A stretch of DNA of 64,000 bases from Vicia villosa (GCF_029867415.1 NW_026705299.1:186001-250000); one strand, 5' to 3'; positions 34,150 through 49,787 are shown, counted from the stretch's first letter. Notes: generated by a model not told the origin, from the sequence alone. A program made the numbers and translations.

Positions 34150-36175
34150 GATGTTGTCATACCCCAAAATTTTCCCATCATATTTCAAAATATTCTGACT
34201 CATATGATCTTCAAATGCTCAAAGATATACAAGAAGAAAGCATGCACTCTCCTCCTAAACAATGAGGACCAAAACTAGGGTTTCGTTTCTTTCCAAGAAA
34301 AATCAACTTCTGATACCTCAAGTGGACTTCATGGTCTCTCATATGCCTCATAGTATCCTCAGGCCAAGTCTCAAGCCCCGATTCAAAAGATTGATCACTC
34401 AATTGCTCAAACGATCAACAATCGACTGGTGGACCTAAAAGTCAAACTATGGTCAAAATACAGTCAAAACTTCTGATTTTTGGTGAACATCAACATTTTA
34501 ATGTTAGATTCATCATTTGATCAAAGGTTGATCATGATTCATCAAGGAGAGTTCAGAAATCATCAAAAGGAAAAGTTTCTAAATTAGGGTTTTCATAGGA
34601 GAAAGTCAACTGAACTTTGACCAGCCATAACTTTCACATGGAACATCCAAAATTTTCCATCCAAAGCTCATTTTGAAGGAAATTGAATTCTCTACAACTT
34701 TGTGTCTCACATTCCAAGGCCAGAAATGCACCATTTGGGAGATATGAGCCAAAACATTACAGGTCCTTCTAAAGGATCGCAAAAAGTCATTTTTTCTCAA
34801 AGACCATAACTTGGACATGGTAGACTCAATTGAGATGAAACCAAAAAGAGCCTTCAGAGGACTCTTTGAGCTTTCCAAAAGTCCTAGAACATCTTCATGT
34901 GACAAATATTGAATGAGCTATGGCTTGCGCAAGTGGGGCGATTTTTGAGAAATGCACATGGAGCAAAATGAAGAACTTTGAGTTTTTTTAAACCAATGGG
35001 CCTAAGACATGGATTCCAAACACATCCATGGGCTTCATATTCACTCATAAACTAATTATTTTGTTTTTATAGTATTTATTTTATTTATTTGAATTTTAAT
35101 TCATTTAAATATTAATAAAATACATAAATATGAAATAATTAAATTTTAAATAAAGGATTTGATTTTACAATCAAATTCAATCATCAAAATACTCCTCATT
35201 TAAAGGAAAATTCTTGGTAAACAAGAAGGGAAGAATTGAATCAAGATTCTATGCAAAAATAGAAAAGAATTATATAATTTTTATCAAAATTTCTTTCTCC
35301 AAAGTTGCATAAGGATCCAAGCCCAAGGTTTCAACCTAATCCACTCCTCATATATATACAAAAAACCTGCAAGCAAGAGGAAAAGGCTAACGAAAATCCT
35401 TGCCTCATAACAATCTCCAAAACTCGCAAAAACATCAAGAAGAGTGACTTTCGAGTTCTTTCATTACAGCCTTTTTCAAGAGCAAGAAACCATCCAATTA
35501 TCTTCTCAAGGTGGTATAAAGTAAGGTTGAATCGTTTTTGAAGTCCTTTAACGTGAATAACGTGCGCACCATGTTCATGTTTTCATTCATGCATTCTTAA
35601 ATTTTGTTTATCATGTTTCGATATATTTCCATTTAATCTAATGCTTTTTATGAGCTTCTGGAATTGTTTGAGACAGTTTAGAACCGGTGGGACGAGGATT
35701 TAACGCCGGCAAGGAGGACCACCATTGTTAGGGTTCTGATTTGCTTTCCTTCAAACCTCATTATACGAGCGTTTTTAGCCAAAAAGGATGTGAAAATCGG
35801 ACTCAGGATGATCGATTTACGTGACATGGGTACTCTTTGGTTTTTGTTAACGTGTTGCATGAGTTATTTGGTTTTTCCAGATTTTGCTACCAAGAATTAC
35901 AGGAAACCGCAGCCAAATCGCAGCAAGTATGGAGGTAAATTCGTAGCAAATATTGAAGTCTGAAGGTTGAAGATGATGAGATAGGGTTGGGACTTGCTGA
36001 CTTCACGTGTCACCGCGTGATTCGCTGGTCAACCATTGGAGAACTCTCTCTCCGTTTCCTAGTGGACCGCGCTCAGGTTTGTGGGTCCCGGGTCTGACTT
36101 ATTCAAACTTTTTCCAATTAGTTTCATGTATTATATTTATTGTATTTGTTTCAATTACCAACAACTAACAAACGC

Positions 36176-36240
36176 AGCGCAGCTGGCAGAAGTCATCTTA
36201 AATTAATCTCATAGACCTGGGTTCGAACCAGGCATGAGAC
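36176..36240 (+). other. tRNA-like module (Pol III A and B boxes) inside the solo LTR
   Basis: AGCGCAGCTGG (36176-36186) matches the A-box consensus and GGTTCGAACC (36220-36229) matches the B box, 34 bp apart. The B box sits in a perfect T-arm hairpin (CCTGG, GTTCGAA loop, CCAGG), preceded by CTCATA as in plant tRNA-Met. No acceptor stem or proper anticodon stem is seen, so this is a SINE head or tRNA remnant rather than a tRNA gene. Confidence 0.55.
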
Positions 36241-36345
36241 CTTATTTTTTCAGACGAATAATTCACAGATTGCATGTCTAATCCTAAGCTGCGCACACGC
36301 TGGACCGTCGTTCTCAACCACAGGATCTTCACGAGATCAGATCCT

Positions 36346-36461
36346 ATGCCCCTAGAAGTGCATGACTACCAAAGGGTCTCAGGAGCAGCCACACTTGATC
36401 ACCATGCCCCTAGAAGTGCATGACTACCATAGGGTCTCAGGAGCAGCCACACTTGATCACC
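36346..36461. repeat. 58-bp perfect-period tandem duplication
   Basis: Two 58-bp copies starting ATGCCCCTAGAAGTGCATGA differ at a single base. They lie 100 bp after the tRNA-like module in the solo LTR. Confidence 0.95.
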
Positions 36462-38113
36462 AGCTAAGCCCTTGTTTCTATTTATTTTATTTTATTTTTA
36501 TTGTACAATTCTTTTTTACATCCTTCATTTATTTATTTATTTATTATCATATTTTTTATTTATTTAGACTCATAACATAAAATTACATAATAATTTTATA
36601 ATTCATTTTTAATCGAAAACCCTACTTTTTACAAATTTATCAATAATTGTCTTTTAAACAATAAAAATTATCATTTTTGCATGTGCTTTTAATCGATTAT
36701 TTTTCTGGTTTGTTAACCTCGATTTATTTATAAACCCTAGAATCCTCAGGTAGGTGTTATCCACTAACGCTTCTTTAGCCTTATAAACCTTTTGGGTCAC
36801 AATAAGTTTTCTTAAATAAACCTTTTTAGGTTCAGGGTTTGTAAACCTTTTTAGGGTTTGTAGAACATTCATACAGTGAAATTCTTCCCTCTTGTGCAAA
36901 TTTTCAGGGTTACCTCAAGATTTTCCGACTACGCGCCGTGGCAATCAAAAAGCTAAGTTCTGATCCCTTTTTTTTATTATTTAAACTATTTTACCTTTTT
37001 AATTTTTGCCTTATGGCTTAAATTATGATTGGTTTCGTCTGGTAATGAATTCCTCCTACACTCACTGTTCCACTGTCCTTTTTCATTTAATTCCCAGATG
37101 ATCAGGGTCAGTCGAAGGTTCGAGGAAGATCAAGGCTGAAGACTGCCATTTAATTTTATGTTTTAATTTCCCCCATTCCCGCAGGTGTTTATTGTAATAG
37201 CATAGGATTTTTATCTTTCCGCCTTTAATTTCCTGCAATTTTAAACTGCGTGGTTAGTAATCTTAGGGAGTGCAAGCCTTTAACAGAAGTAGATAACTAA
37301 CTATAAGATAAATATTATCTGAATACAATCACGTGATTGGTGCACACACTCACCTTTAAGGTAACACCCTCTATTGCTGCCTTTCGATAAAATAGTCAAG
37401 TCCCTCGGATGTAGGGATACCTTAGCACCTGTTGCCTTCGATATAAAGATCATAGTCCCTTCGAGTTGCCTACGATAAAAATGATCTCGTCCCTCGATGT
37501 TGCCTCGATAAATGATGATCGTCCCTTCGAATGCTAAGGTATCCTTAATGTTGCCTAAATGACTATTATATCCTTCCCTTAGACTACTTGCCCTCTTTAT
37601 GGGAAGGGACAGTCTTGTGGCGAACGATAATTTCTCGATGACCCTAAACATCCAATTGAAAGACTTCCTGCCCTCTCATGGTATGGATAGATTCTTTCGC
37701 CCGAAAGACTTAAAGAACAAGAAAAACAACGTAGGGTAGGTAGCTATTAATTGCTTGCTCACTTCAAACAAATTCAAAATACTTTTCGCACCTCATTTCA
37801 AAACAATTTCAAAACAAGGCTACGCTTATTTACAAGCTAAAGTCCTTAACGAAGTTTTTACTATTCACACACGACACTTTTCAAACAATTCAAACCAACA
37901 AGAGAGCTAAGCAATTAAGAGCCCATGGATAACCATGGATGCAAAGGGTGCCTTACACCTTCCCTTTGTATAACCTACCCCCCGAACTCAAACTCTTTCA
38001 AAAGGTCTTTTCCTGTTCTTTTAGCCTTTCCAATTGGATAAAATAAAAGTCGGTGGCGACTCTTGCTATCCGCAACATTTCAAATAAAAGTCAGTTCACC
38101 GTATTACAGATGT

Positions 38114-39817
<1,704 letters not shown>

Positions 39818-40074
39818 TTATTTGATCTCTGGGACAAGGGTTCACATGTTCATTCTACTCTATATAATTCACGCATCTAAGTTACAAAGACTAAGAATTT
39901 GTGAGAAATGTATGAATTTGTGTCCCACTTTTAAATTCAATCATTTATCACCCAATTGTTTTGACTATATTTTTTTTCATTTACTTTATCCTTTCAAACA
40001 ATTCTATATTGTATTTCTTGGAATTTATGTCCAATTGCTCTACATTCAAATGCTAAATCTTTAAGCACGAATTA

Positions 40075-43000
40075 CTACAACATTTTTCCTCTTTAACAAC
40101 AATTGAAAAGTGTAGCCAGAAATGATAAAATCGTTGCCTAAAAGAATAGGGGACGTTTTTCAGCCGTCCTCTGTGCGAGCGTTGCCTAATGTTTTAGGGG
40201 ACATTTATTTTCATTTTTTGGCCACAATATTCGAAAACGTCGCCTAAAATACATGAAAAGGGGACGTTTTTCTCTATCATCTTAGGCAACGACGGTAAAA
40301 TGTTCCCTAAAAGTCGTAGAGTTAAAATACTCTAAGGGGACGATTTTTAAATGTTGTCATATCTACTAAAAATTACGAATTGTTCCTTAAAAAATGAAAT
40401 AAAAAGAAGACTTGTTAAATATATCTATAAGTTACAAGAAATACTTTTTACCATATTTTTCATTGAATAAACAATTCAAACAATAATTACACCAAACATA
40501 AATTGCATGTACCACAAAAATCGTGGTAATGAAATCTTCAAACATTAGGTCAAATACACACAATAAACAGAAAATGTCGAACATTACTTAGTACTAAAAG
40601 TTTAACACTTAGAATATTAAGTCTAGCAAAATGACAAAATACACAGTTTCTTTAAGTTTAATGCTTAAGTAGAAACCTAAAACAACAACATCTAACTCAT
40701 CTAAATTTGTTGAACTCATCGTCATCTCCATCATCCTCTTCATCACACCTATGTCGTCCTCTTGAAGGTCATCACCTATGTCGTCCTCATCACTTAAGCC
40801 CTCCTCTTAAAATTTATCACTTTTATCACTTACGCCGTTGTCCTCATCATCATCTTCATTAATACCTTGCTGCAAAAGAAAATGAAAAAACTTTTTAAAC
40901 GTTTAACTTCTCTATACATTTTATAGATAGTTTATTGTTATGTAGCTTAGCATTGTTTATGTCATAGATTATGAGTACAATTTCACTAGGACATGTTTTC
41001 CGAGAGGCTATTGAAGTCCATGTATGTTTATTTTTTTTGCTGAATGCTTATGCCACTCAATACGTTTTAGCTTAGAGGAGAAGCTCACAGGTGTGTTGCT
41101 AAATGAACATGCTGAATTATTATATATTTACTGCAATTAATGTGACTACAACCATTTCTATGAAAGCTATTTTAAAACCTTATTTTACAACCATTTGTGA
41201 TTCAAATACAATTTAGAATAACCTACTTACGTTTCATTTTACCTCACAAAAAGAGAAGATCACTACGTTCTATTAGAGGTGTTCATTTATACACGAGCTT
41301 CCGAAACTGAAACATATTAGAGAGACGATGTGAGTCATCAATGAGCAAATAATGAAACTTATAAGAATGACATGCTAAAATCAATATAAAATCATGTCAA
41401 TATACAATGTAACTGAATAAGATGTTTGTAAATATTCATAATAGTCTCCCGCCTGAAAATACCATTCATAGGCTCTCCACCTAATATAATTCATAGTGTT
41501 CCAAATCTAACACCTACAACTTGTAGTCACTGTCTCTATGAAAGTTTACCTCAAAACAATTCTAAACCACATGACAATTTTCATATCCTATTATCATACA
41601 TCTCAAATAACAAGTAACTATATGCTATGTTCAAGATATTTTTTGAAACAAAAACTAAAATATACATTAAAAGTATTTCTTTAATTCATAAAACCATCAA
41701 TGCACTGTATTCTACAAACTAAAATTTCTAACTAAACAAGCATAATTTATGAACTTAGATTTTATCAAGTTGTAAAGTTATATCACTATGTCCCTCTAAC
41801 AAGACAATTTACTGAAAGTATATACAATGTCGAACAAAGTAAAGTACTTAAAGCATATACAATGTTTCACTTCATCATTTACTAGCATAAAATAGATGAT
41901 TAATAGTTATAAAATAAATTAAAGCAATAACCTATGACTTATAATAGTACCCATTATTTACTCACAAGTTTACTCTTACTTAGAAATGTGTTGAGAACTG
42001 AGTTCGACGAATGGATTCTCGGTACAGCAATATATACTTGATCTTCTTTTTCTATTCTTATTTTCCGAAAATTGAGAAACAAATGTTGTCCTTAGTATCT
42101 CCTTTGAGGTACTGCTATAGCAACTCTATTTTAGTCTACTCCTATCATAGTTTCTTTCACCACATCAAACTCTTCATAAGTTAAGCCCTTGTTTCCGACG
42201 CCGTCAACCTTCCAGCCCCTTTTCTATCCAACCCCCAATTACTTCTTTTTCTTTCTTGCTTTCTATTGGTTCTTTTTCTTTCCTGCTTTTTATTACTTCT
42301 GGATGAGCTAGTGAACCCAAGGATATGACCACAATATTATCACAACTGAAACTTTTTAACCTCGACTAAGACAAAATATTTTTCCATACTTCTTTAGCAT
42401 ATTGACAGTGGCAGAAAAGATGAAAACTTGTTTCAGATTCAGTACAGTATACACAACTTGAATCAGAATTTTGTAATTCTATTTATTGTGATTCTATTTC
42501 TTCCAAATTATTAGAGGGGTAATAGTTCCAGGTTCAACTTAAATTCAACAAAGACATGGTATAAGACAAAAACATGTTAACCTAAATGAACATAGAGACT
42601 AGTGATAATTCCTACTATAGTTGAGTTGAATGAACACTTACAGAAAAAGTAGAAACAAGATGATAACAACCGAGCAAGCAGCAACAAAACAACACAGCAA
42701 TACAAGCAACACGATAATATGAACGGAGGCAATACCACGACGGCGACAATACGACAGCATTGATCGTTTCCAACAGCCGCAACACGTGCGTGAATCGTTT
42801 CCCACAGAAGTAACACGTGCGTGAATCGTTTCCCATAGCAGCAACATATACATTGTTTGTTTTGATAAGGTTAAGCGTTGTTGGAATTAGGTTGAGCGCT
42901 GTTGGAACTAGGTTGAGCAAAGTTGGAATTAGGTTTCGCACAACACCGTCTTTCCCTAAAAATTTGCAAGTTAAAACATTAAAGGTAAGACTAAAGAATG

Positions 43001-44049
43001 GGCAGTAACCGGGTAGCATTTAGAACCTCCGAAATCTGGAAAATTAAATCAGAAACCATTACCACCTAAGGAAGAAGCTGAAGAAGAATAAAGCTAAGGA
43101 TGAAAGTACTAATACCTGCATCATTAATCAATCAGTGGAAGACCGAAAACTAAAACAACAACGCAAATCAGAACCAAGAGATGAAGCAAAAGCGAGATAA
43201 GATCAAGGATGAGCACAACTTCCATTACCGAGTTTTAGACACGAGGACACGAGAAGGAAGCAGCTATAAAAGAGACCAAACGCGTTAACGAAACCCTTAA
43301 TACCGGGTCGGTCCAATTCGTTAGCAACCTGCAATGTAGTCATGGAATTCGCCACGACAACGCAATTGGCAGAGATTAATAGTGACAACAGAAATACCAT
43401 GGAGTAATACTATTGGCGATAATGCAATCTGCGGAGAACCACGACGGAATCGACGATGCACAACAACACAATCGACGGCGCACAACAATAAGACTGTACC
43501 GACGAAGCACATTTTCTTTGTTTTGTACTTACTAGGTTTTGTTTGTGGTACCCTTCTAACAACACACTTATTTTGTTTTTTTCTTTCTTTCTAATTTCTC
43601 TTTCACTCTAGGCTAAGCGTGTGAATGGTGAGTACGGTGTCTTAAATTTGGGTCACGTGAATTTTTTCTTTTTTTCTGCATTTTATCTTCTAATTTTATT
43701 TAATATTTTAATTTTATAAAATATATATTTTCATTATTAGATTAAATAAATATCATGATGTTTGGAAATAAATTTTATGCAACATTTAAAAAATGTAGTC
43801 TTTTGTTAGGAATAATGTAACAATTTAAAATTGTTCCCATAAGTATTTAAGGGGACATTTATCAGCTATTGTCAAAGATAAATTATAGCAATGCTTGAAA
43901 ACTGTTCCTAGAAGTATTTTAGGGAACATTTATGAGATGTTGCAAAAATTGTTTTAGCAACATTCAAAAATCGTTGCCTGATCTTTTTTTAGGGAACAAT
44001 TTACACATATTGCCTAAAAAAGTGTTGCCAGAGACAATAAATGTTGTAG
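40075..44049. mobile_element. Decayed CACTA-like DNA transposon
   Basis: Ends are CTACAACATTTTTC and the inverse CTACAACATTTATTG, close to the CACTACAA termini of En/Spm elements with the first bases altered. Both subterminal regions hold many short degenerate motifs in both orientations, chiefly AGGGGACGTTTTT/AGGGAACATTTAT and GTTGCCTAAAA: left at 40132-40340, right at 43834-44030. Such crowded subterminal motifs are the transposase-binding sites of this superfamily. No transposase domain is recognisable. Near 40870-40690 the minus strand encodes an acidic Asp/Glu-rich stretch that may be an exon remnant. A clear 3-bp target duplication was not found. Confidence 0.62.
42785..42945. repeat. 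Short tandem repeats inside the CACTA-like element
   Basis: ACACGTGCGTGAATCGTTTC occurs twice with a 31-bp period, followed by three diverged copies of a roughly 22-bp unit, GTTGGAATTAGGTTGAGC. The overlapping minus-strand frames (CFCGKRFTH-like) come from the repeats and are not zinc fingers. Confidence 0.8.
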
Positions 44050-44599
44050 AATACACTTTCTCAAACTTTTTACACAAAAATATCCTTAGTACTTTCTCAT
44101 GTTTAATCATTTGAGTGAACTAAAACTTGTGATTTAATTACTAAAAATACCAGCAAACAATGTCAAGCTAATCCATCTAACTCGTTATTTAAGACGAGTT
44201 GAACTAAAGTTTTTAACTCAATTTTACTAATTGACTTGTCTTATAAAGTCGGTTGAAAAATAGGTGAGGGGTGAGCATACTCGTGAGATTCATAAAAAAT
44301 ATTATTTATTTTATATAAATTTTGCTCAGTTTATTTTAAGATTCGTTTAATATTTACCTCTGAATCATATTTATTTTCAATTGGTTCAATTAAAATTTTT
44401 ATTGCGATCAAATTCCATATTTGCACAAACAATACAAAAATAATAATAACAATAATAATCTTGAATCTTTATTTCTACAAATAATTTTAATATAAATTCA
44501 GAATTAGTATCAAAACAATAAACATTAAAGAAGCGAGTCTTCCACAAATATAAGATTTCATTATATATCAAATCTTTAATTCAGCTAACATAAAGTCTA

Positions 44600-46140
44600 T
44601 GTATTTTGTGTATAGATGACATGTGAGATAAGATGTTCCAGCATCTGACCTTAGTCTGCAGACCTAGATTTGTGAATGAATATGTGCATTTTGATGTTTG
44701 ATTCTTGGAAGATTTGTTGTTGTATCTTTTAGCAAATATTATTGAGTAAGATTTGTTAAAAAGATTTTATTAATCCAGAAGTTTGAAGAAGATTTAATTA
44801 GATACAAGTTAATTCAAAAGATTCGGAGTTAGCTTAAATAAAAAGATTTGATTGGATTTTCGTCGAAGAAAAGATTCAATTGGATATGACTTAAAGATAG
44901 ATTTAGTTTAGATTTATCCATGATTGTGCTGAAGATTTAATTAAACAGATATTCCATTAAAATAATTAATGGGATTTGTTTTAATTGCAAGATATGAATT
45001 TGCACTTAATGAGAAGATCTTCAACCCAAGATTTAGAAGTGAGGTTTAGTTTTAGCAAGATATTTATTTTGAATCCTTTATTTGAGAAGTTGGAATTGTG
45101 ATTTATATCAAGTAAGATTTTAGTTATTTCAGAATTCAGTCACGAGGACACATGTGGGATCAGATGTTCTAGCATGTGTGCAACATCTGGCCTTTGATAG
45201 CAGGACATGGTGGATGTTATTCTGAATGTAATATTTGGAAGGGTTTCAATTAAATTTGTTGCAGATTTGTTGCTATCTTTTAGCAATGCATTTATCTAGA
45301 TTTGTTTGATTAGAATGGACGTGATCAAATCAATTTAAATGAAGATTTAAATTTGAATCAAATCAAATCTTTTTTATGGTTGTTAAGAAACATATCAAAA
45401 CAAAATCTCCTATATTTCTAGACAAGATCAAAGCTACTTATGCCCATTGGAAAAAACCTAGAAGAAGCATTGTTATTTAAGAAGACTCAAACCTAACGTT
45501 TGATGTGCGCAAGTAATGATGATTCCTTGTGTTAGGTTTATCTTTTGAGAATTTGTTTGTGTTGTTATTTGTGTGCCTCTTTATGTGCAAATGTTCATAT
45601 CTAAAGGCTTAGAGACTGGTTTGTTAGTTGAGTTGTAATACTTTGTTCCTAGATACTAATTTTATAAGCTTGAGAACAAAGTATTTGTGAGAGTTTTAGA
45701 TTGTTTCATTTTATCAATCATATTGTTATTTTCTAAACAATTGGGAGAGTGTTTGAGTGAAAGTGAGAGGGTTCTCAAATTTAAGGGAGTCTAGAACGAA
45801 GCTTCACGGGTAGTATGAAGAAAGTGACCTTGAATTGGGAGAGTTCAGAGTAAGCCCATTTGACCTTATGACTATATATTGGGAGTGAAATAATCATCTA
45901 GAGGGTCCTAAATAGAAATACATTAGGGGTAGAATTAAGAAGAGGGGCATTGAACAATGGACTTGTTCATCTAAGACACTTTGTACTAATTCTATTAAAG
46001 ACGTAGGTGACATTGCACCGAACTGGGTTACCAATCCTTGGTATTATTTATTGCTTTAATTATTATTTGTTATCTGTCTTGCAAACTGGTTTTTTCTGGT
46101 ATACAACATCCTAGACATTAGGTTCAACATTTGTCCCTAC
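44600..46140. mobile_element. Probable Ty1/copia LTR-type remnant
   Basis: Two diverged copies of a block lie about 535 bp apart: AAGATGTTCCAGCATCTGAC near 44630 and CAGATGTTCTAGCATGTGTG near 45155, each followed by a GATTTGTTG...ATCTTTTAGCAA phrase. The rest (GGGTTACCAATCCTTGGTAT near 46024) resembles the 3' part of long copia (SIRE/Maximus-type) LTRs from memory. No TG/CA boundary or target duplication could be fixed. Confidence 0.38.
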
Positions 46141-46149
46141 TTAAAAATA

Positions 46150-46820
46150 ATTTCACTTAAAATGTTTCTTCAACCACCTTCTCCCTTTCTGAGTTCCTCT
46201 ACTTCACCCTCATCTCATGAGCCTCTTTATGATGCTTGAAGTCTGTCTAATGTCATCTCAGTTAATTTTTTGGACACTACTATGTAATCAGATTTTGGAA
46301 TCTAAGATCTCAACATTTTTTAAATCGTTTGCAAATCATTGATCAATTCACCAGACGCATTCATCTTAATGGCGAGTAATACTAATCTTGAGAAGAAATC
46401 AGCAACTGATTCATCTTCTTTAATATGTATTATCTTAAACTACTTTCTCAGTATCTGCAACTTCACCCTCTTCAAATCTTCATCTCCATCATACAACTTC
46501 TTTAACCTGTATCACGCTTCCTTGGACATCTCTTCTTCAATAATCTTCTCAAACACATTAGGATCCACATATTGATGGATCAATAAGAGAGCTTTTCCAT
46601 CTTTCTTTGTTCCTTGGGCTCAGCCTTCTGAACATTAGTTGCATTCGCTTCCAATGTAGGTACTCTATCACACATTATTTCAGCCACATCTTGAAACCTA
46701 AAGATGACATTCATTTGTGCAACCCACCTCTCATAGTTCTCACCTTTGAAAACTCGCAGATTTGCAAGAAATTGTGTTGATATTGTGTTACCGTTTTCCT
46801 TTGTAAATTAACTAAATCAC
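46150..46820 (-). pseudogene. Copia gag remnant
   Basis: Downstream of a copia PBS on the minus strand, scattered frames give fragments of a copia-type gag with many stops and frameshifts (for example NFLQICEFSKVRTMRGG near 46770-46720). The region keeps no frame longer than about 50 residues on the minus strand. Identification rests mainly on its place between the PBS (46826-46841) and decayed DNA. No pol follows, so the element is truncated near 46150. Confidence 0.5.
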
Positions 46821-46825
46821 AACTC

Positions 46826-46841
46826 GGGCTCGTTGATACCA
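46826..46841 (-). other. Primer-binding site, tRNA-Met type
   Basis: On the minus strand TGGTATCAACGAGCCC, three bases after the LTR end, matches the TGGTATCAGAGC PBS of copia elements except for a small change in the middle. Confidence 0.75.
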
Positions 46842-46865
46842 ATTTGTTAGAACAATTAGGTCATT

Positions 46866-47127
<262 letters not shown>

Positions 47128-47137
47128 TGAGAAGTTA

Positions 47138-47433
47138 GGCTATGTTGGATCGGTGGTATGAGATGAAATGGTATGGTAATTAATGAGATTCCATTGTTTG
47201 AATTTACAAATAATAGATGGAATGGAACATGGTGGAATCCATTCCATCTCATTCCATCCAATTCCCGTTTTTTTGTTCCATCCAATTTAGGGTGTATGTG
47301 ATGGAATGAGAAATTTTAAATAAAATAATTAAACAATGAAGTGGAATCTTTATTTTGTTCCTCTCCACTCTACTCTGCTATGTTATGTTCCATTCCGCTC
47401 GCTCTATTATGTTCCATCAATCCAAACATAGCC
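47138..47433. mobile_element. Tourist-like (PIF/Harbinger) MITE
   Basis: Ends GGCTATGTTGGAT and inverse GGCTATGTTTGGAT, with a TTA target duplication at 47135-47137 and 47434-47436. It is 296 bp, internally rich in ATGGAATGGAA-type sequence that pairs between halves (GGAATCCATTCC). TTA duplications are typical of Harbinger-type MITEs. Confidence 0.85.
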
Positions 47434-47629
47434 TTAGAGTTTTTTTATTCACATCATCACATGCCTATTTATAGGCAAATAACATATTTGACTTATTACA
47501 TGATGTATTCGATTCTGTCAAATACACGCTAACATATTTCGACAACAACAACTTTGTTGAATACAACTAAGTTCGACTCTATCGAATACAAACTTGCATA
47601 CTAAAACAATGGTTTCCTAGCTTCTAACA

Positions 47630-48144
47630 AGCCTAAAAATAACCATAAATATATTATAAAAAATGCATACTTAATAGAAAATGAATGCTAAGTAGCATTG
47701 CTATTCCTTCATATGTTTATCATTGTAAAAAATAATATCAAAACGTGAAAAAGATGAAATCTATAAATAAACCTTATTTCTTAAAAGTTAACCCGAATAC
47801 GAGCCATAAATGCAAGAGGCTAATTTGAAATGAACAATAATGCTTGTATGAACTAATGACTTCTTTTTGTGAAAAACACTTGTATCACATGTTGAATTGT
47901 GCAAATCAAGATTAGTTGTGCTATTGAGATCGACAAAGTGATTGCATCTTGGAAAGCGTAAAATACTTGGATGTCATTTTGAGATGGTGCAATTGGTCAT
48001 CAATTTTAATTAAATATTGAAGGATATTATTTAGTGTCAACAAAAGAGTAAGCAAGTGTGAAAGACGTGAGAAAAGGATTAGTGAAAACTCATGTGAGAC
48101 GGCCGAAACTAGTAAATAAGAAATTGTTACAAATAGAAGAAAGA
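47630..48144. other. Unassigned AT-rich DNA
   Basis: No supported gene or repeat. Confidence 0.4.
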
Positions 48145-48796
48145 GTTAAATTTGTTTGTAGTTCCTAAAAAAAATTCTCCAGTACTCCTAAAATTTACAT
48201 CTACACTTTTGATTCTTCCTATTAACGTTCTTTAACAGAGCTAACTTGTTATTTACACATGGCAATGCCAGCGTGGCAAAGATGTTGACATGGATGTCAT
48301 GTGGCATTGTCCCCGCTTTATATTATTTATATAAATTTAATTTATAGAAACGGATCTTTCGTTGCTAAATTCGTCGCTAACATGAACATAAATCATAGCT
48401 AATCCCTATCTAATTCAAATAGATCTTTCTTATGACCTAGATTTTGATTTTTTTTTTTCATGATTTTTTGTAATAAATTTTATCACATTATAAGAATTCT
48501 ATCACAAAAAATCTTAAATTTTTTTTACTTGAGATGAATTAAATATAAATTTTTAAAAAGCTGATTTTCCATGAAACGAAATTAAGGAAAATGTTGGCAT
48601 ATGATTGAGTTTTTCAGTTAATCTTTTGCAGAAACTTATATCACAAAACATAAAAGGATAGGCAAATTTTCATGGAATTTCGAATAAATCTCTATTTTTT
48701 TTTATTTTTTTATTGAAACACATATAAATTTATTTTTTTTCAAGGATGAAATGAGAAATTTAACCCTATTGATTGTAAAAAGTTTGACATACTTTA

Positions 48797-49312
48797 TTTT
48801 TTTCACTTTAATGTATCAAATTATACGAATCTCTTCCACAAAAAATCAAATTTTTTAGGGATGGAATCAATTAAATTGGAATTTTTTTAAGCGCCGATTT
48901 TTTATGAAACAGAAACAACGCAACATTGTCATATGATTGAATTTTGATCTAATATTTTTCAAGGAATTACATAATAACACATAAAATTATATGCAAAATT
49001 TCATGACATTTCAAATAAGTCTTGATTTATTTTGATTATCCGATCGAAACACATATTTTTTCACTTTAATGTATCAAATTATAAGAACCTCTTCCACAAA
49101 AAATCAAATTTTTTAGGGATGGAATCAATTAAATTAGAATTTTTTTTAAGCGCCGATTTTTTATGAAACAGAAACAACGCAACATTGTCATATGATTGAA
49201 TTTTGATCTAATATTTTTCAAGGAATTACATAATAACACATAAAATTATATGCAAAATTTCATGACATTTCAAATAAGTCTTGATTTATTTTGATTATCC
49301 GATCGAAACACA
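48797..49312. repeat. 258-bp near-identical tandem duplication
   Basis: Two copies, each from TTTTTTCACTTTAATGTATC to CGATCGAAACACATA, differ at only a handful of positions. A more diverged third version lies in the left arm (about 48540-48770), and an inverted one in the right arm (49330-49500). Confidence 0.9.
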
Positions 49313-49787
49313 TATATATTTTTCAATCAAAAAATCAAAATAAATCCAGACTTATTCAAAATAAAATGAAAGTTTACAGATACTTTATATATATGTTATG
49401 AGATAAGTCTCTGCAAAGTAATAACTTACAACTCAATCATATGCTAATATTTTTCTTGTTTCTGATTCATATAAAAAAATTCATATTTGATTCATCTAAT
49501 GTCAAAAACATTTAAATTATTATGAGGGAGATCCTTATTATGTGATAAAATTTACTGCAAAAAATCATGGAAATAAACGAAATTTAGGTCATAAGATTGG
49601 TGTGTTTGAATTAGCTGAGGATTAACAACGAATTAGCTACAAATTAGCTACGGTTTCTGGATTTCTGTATGATATTCTTGTTGGACGGATTTAGCAACAA
49701 ATATTTTGTCGCTATAATTTAAATTTATATAAATAATATAAAATGGAGAAAATATCTAATCAGCTTTATTAAAGGACGTTAGTAGAA

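Larger units (their letters stand above)
34155..38108 (+). mobile_element. Solo LTR, Tat/Ogre-like Ty3/gypsy
   Basis: 3954 bp starting TGTCATACCCCAAAATTTTC and ending CACCGTATTACA, flanked by GATGT at 34150-34154 and 38109-38113. No internal region or second LTR exists, so it arose by recombination between two LTRs. The very long LTR, repeated GTTGCCTNCGATAAA-type phrases at 37390-37530, and the 3' part with TGCCTTACACCTTCCCTTTG and AAAAGTCGGTGGCGACTCT are characteristic, from memory, of Fabeae Ogre LTRs. A TATA-like CATATATATACA lies near 35349. Frames within it are not genes. Confidence 0.88.

Noticed and set aside
36176..36240. Functional tRNA gene
   Set aside because: A and B boxes and a T arm are present, but no acceptor stem or full anticodon stem.
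42577..43019. Cys/His pattern suggesting zinc fingers on the minus strand
   Set aside because: It arises from a 31-bp tandem repeat inside a CACTA-like element; spacing does not fit a finger family.
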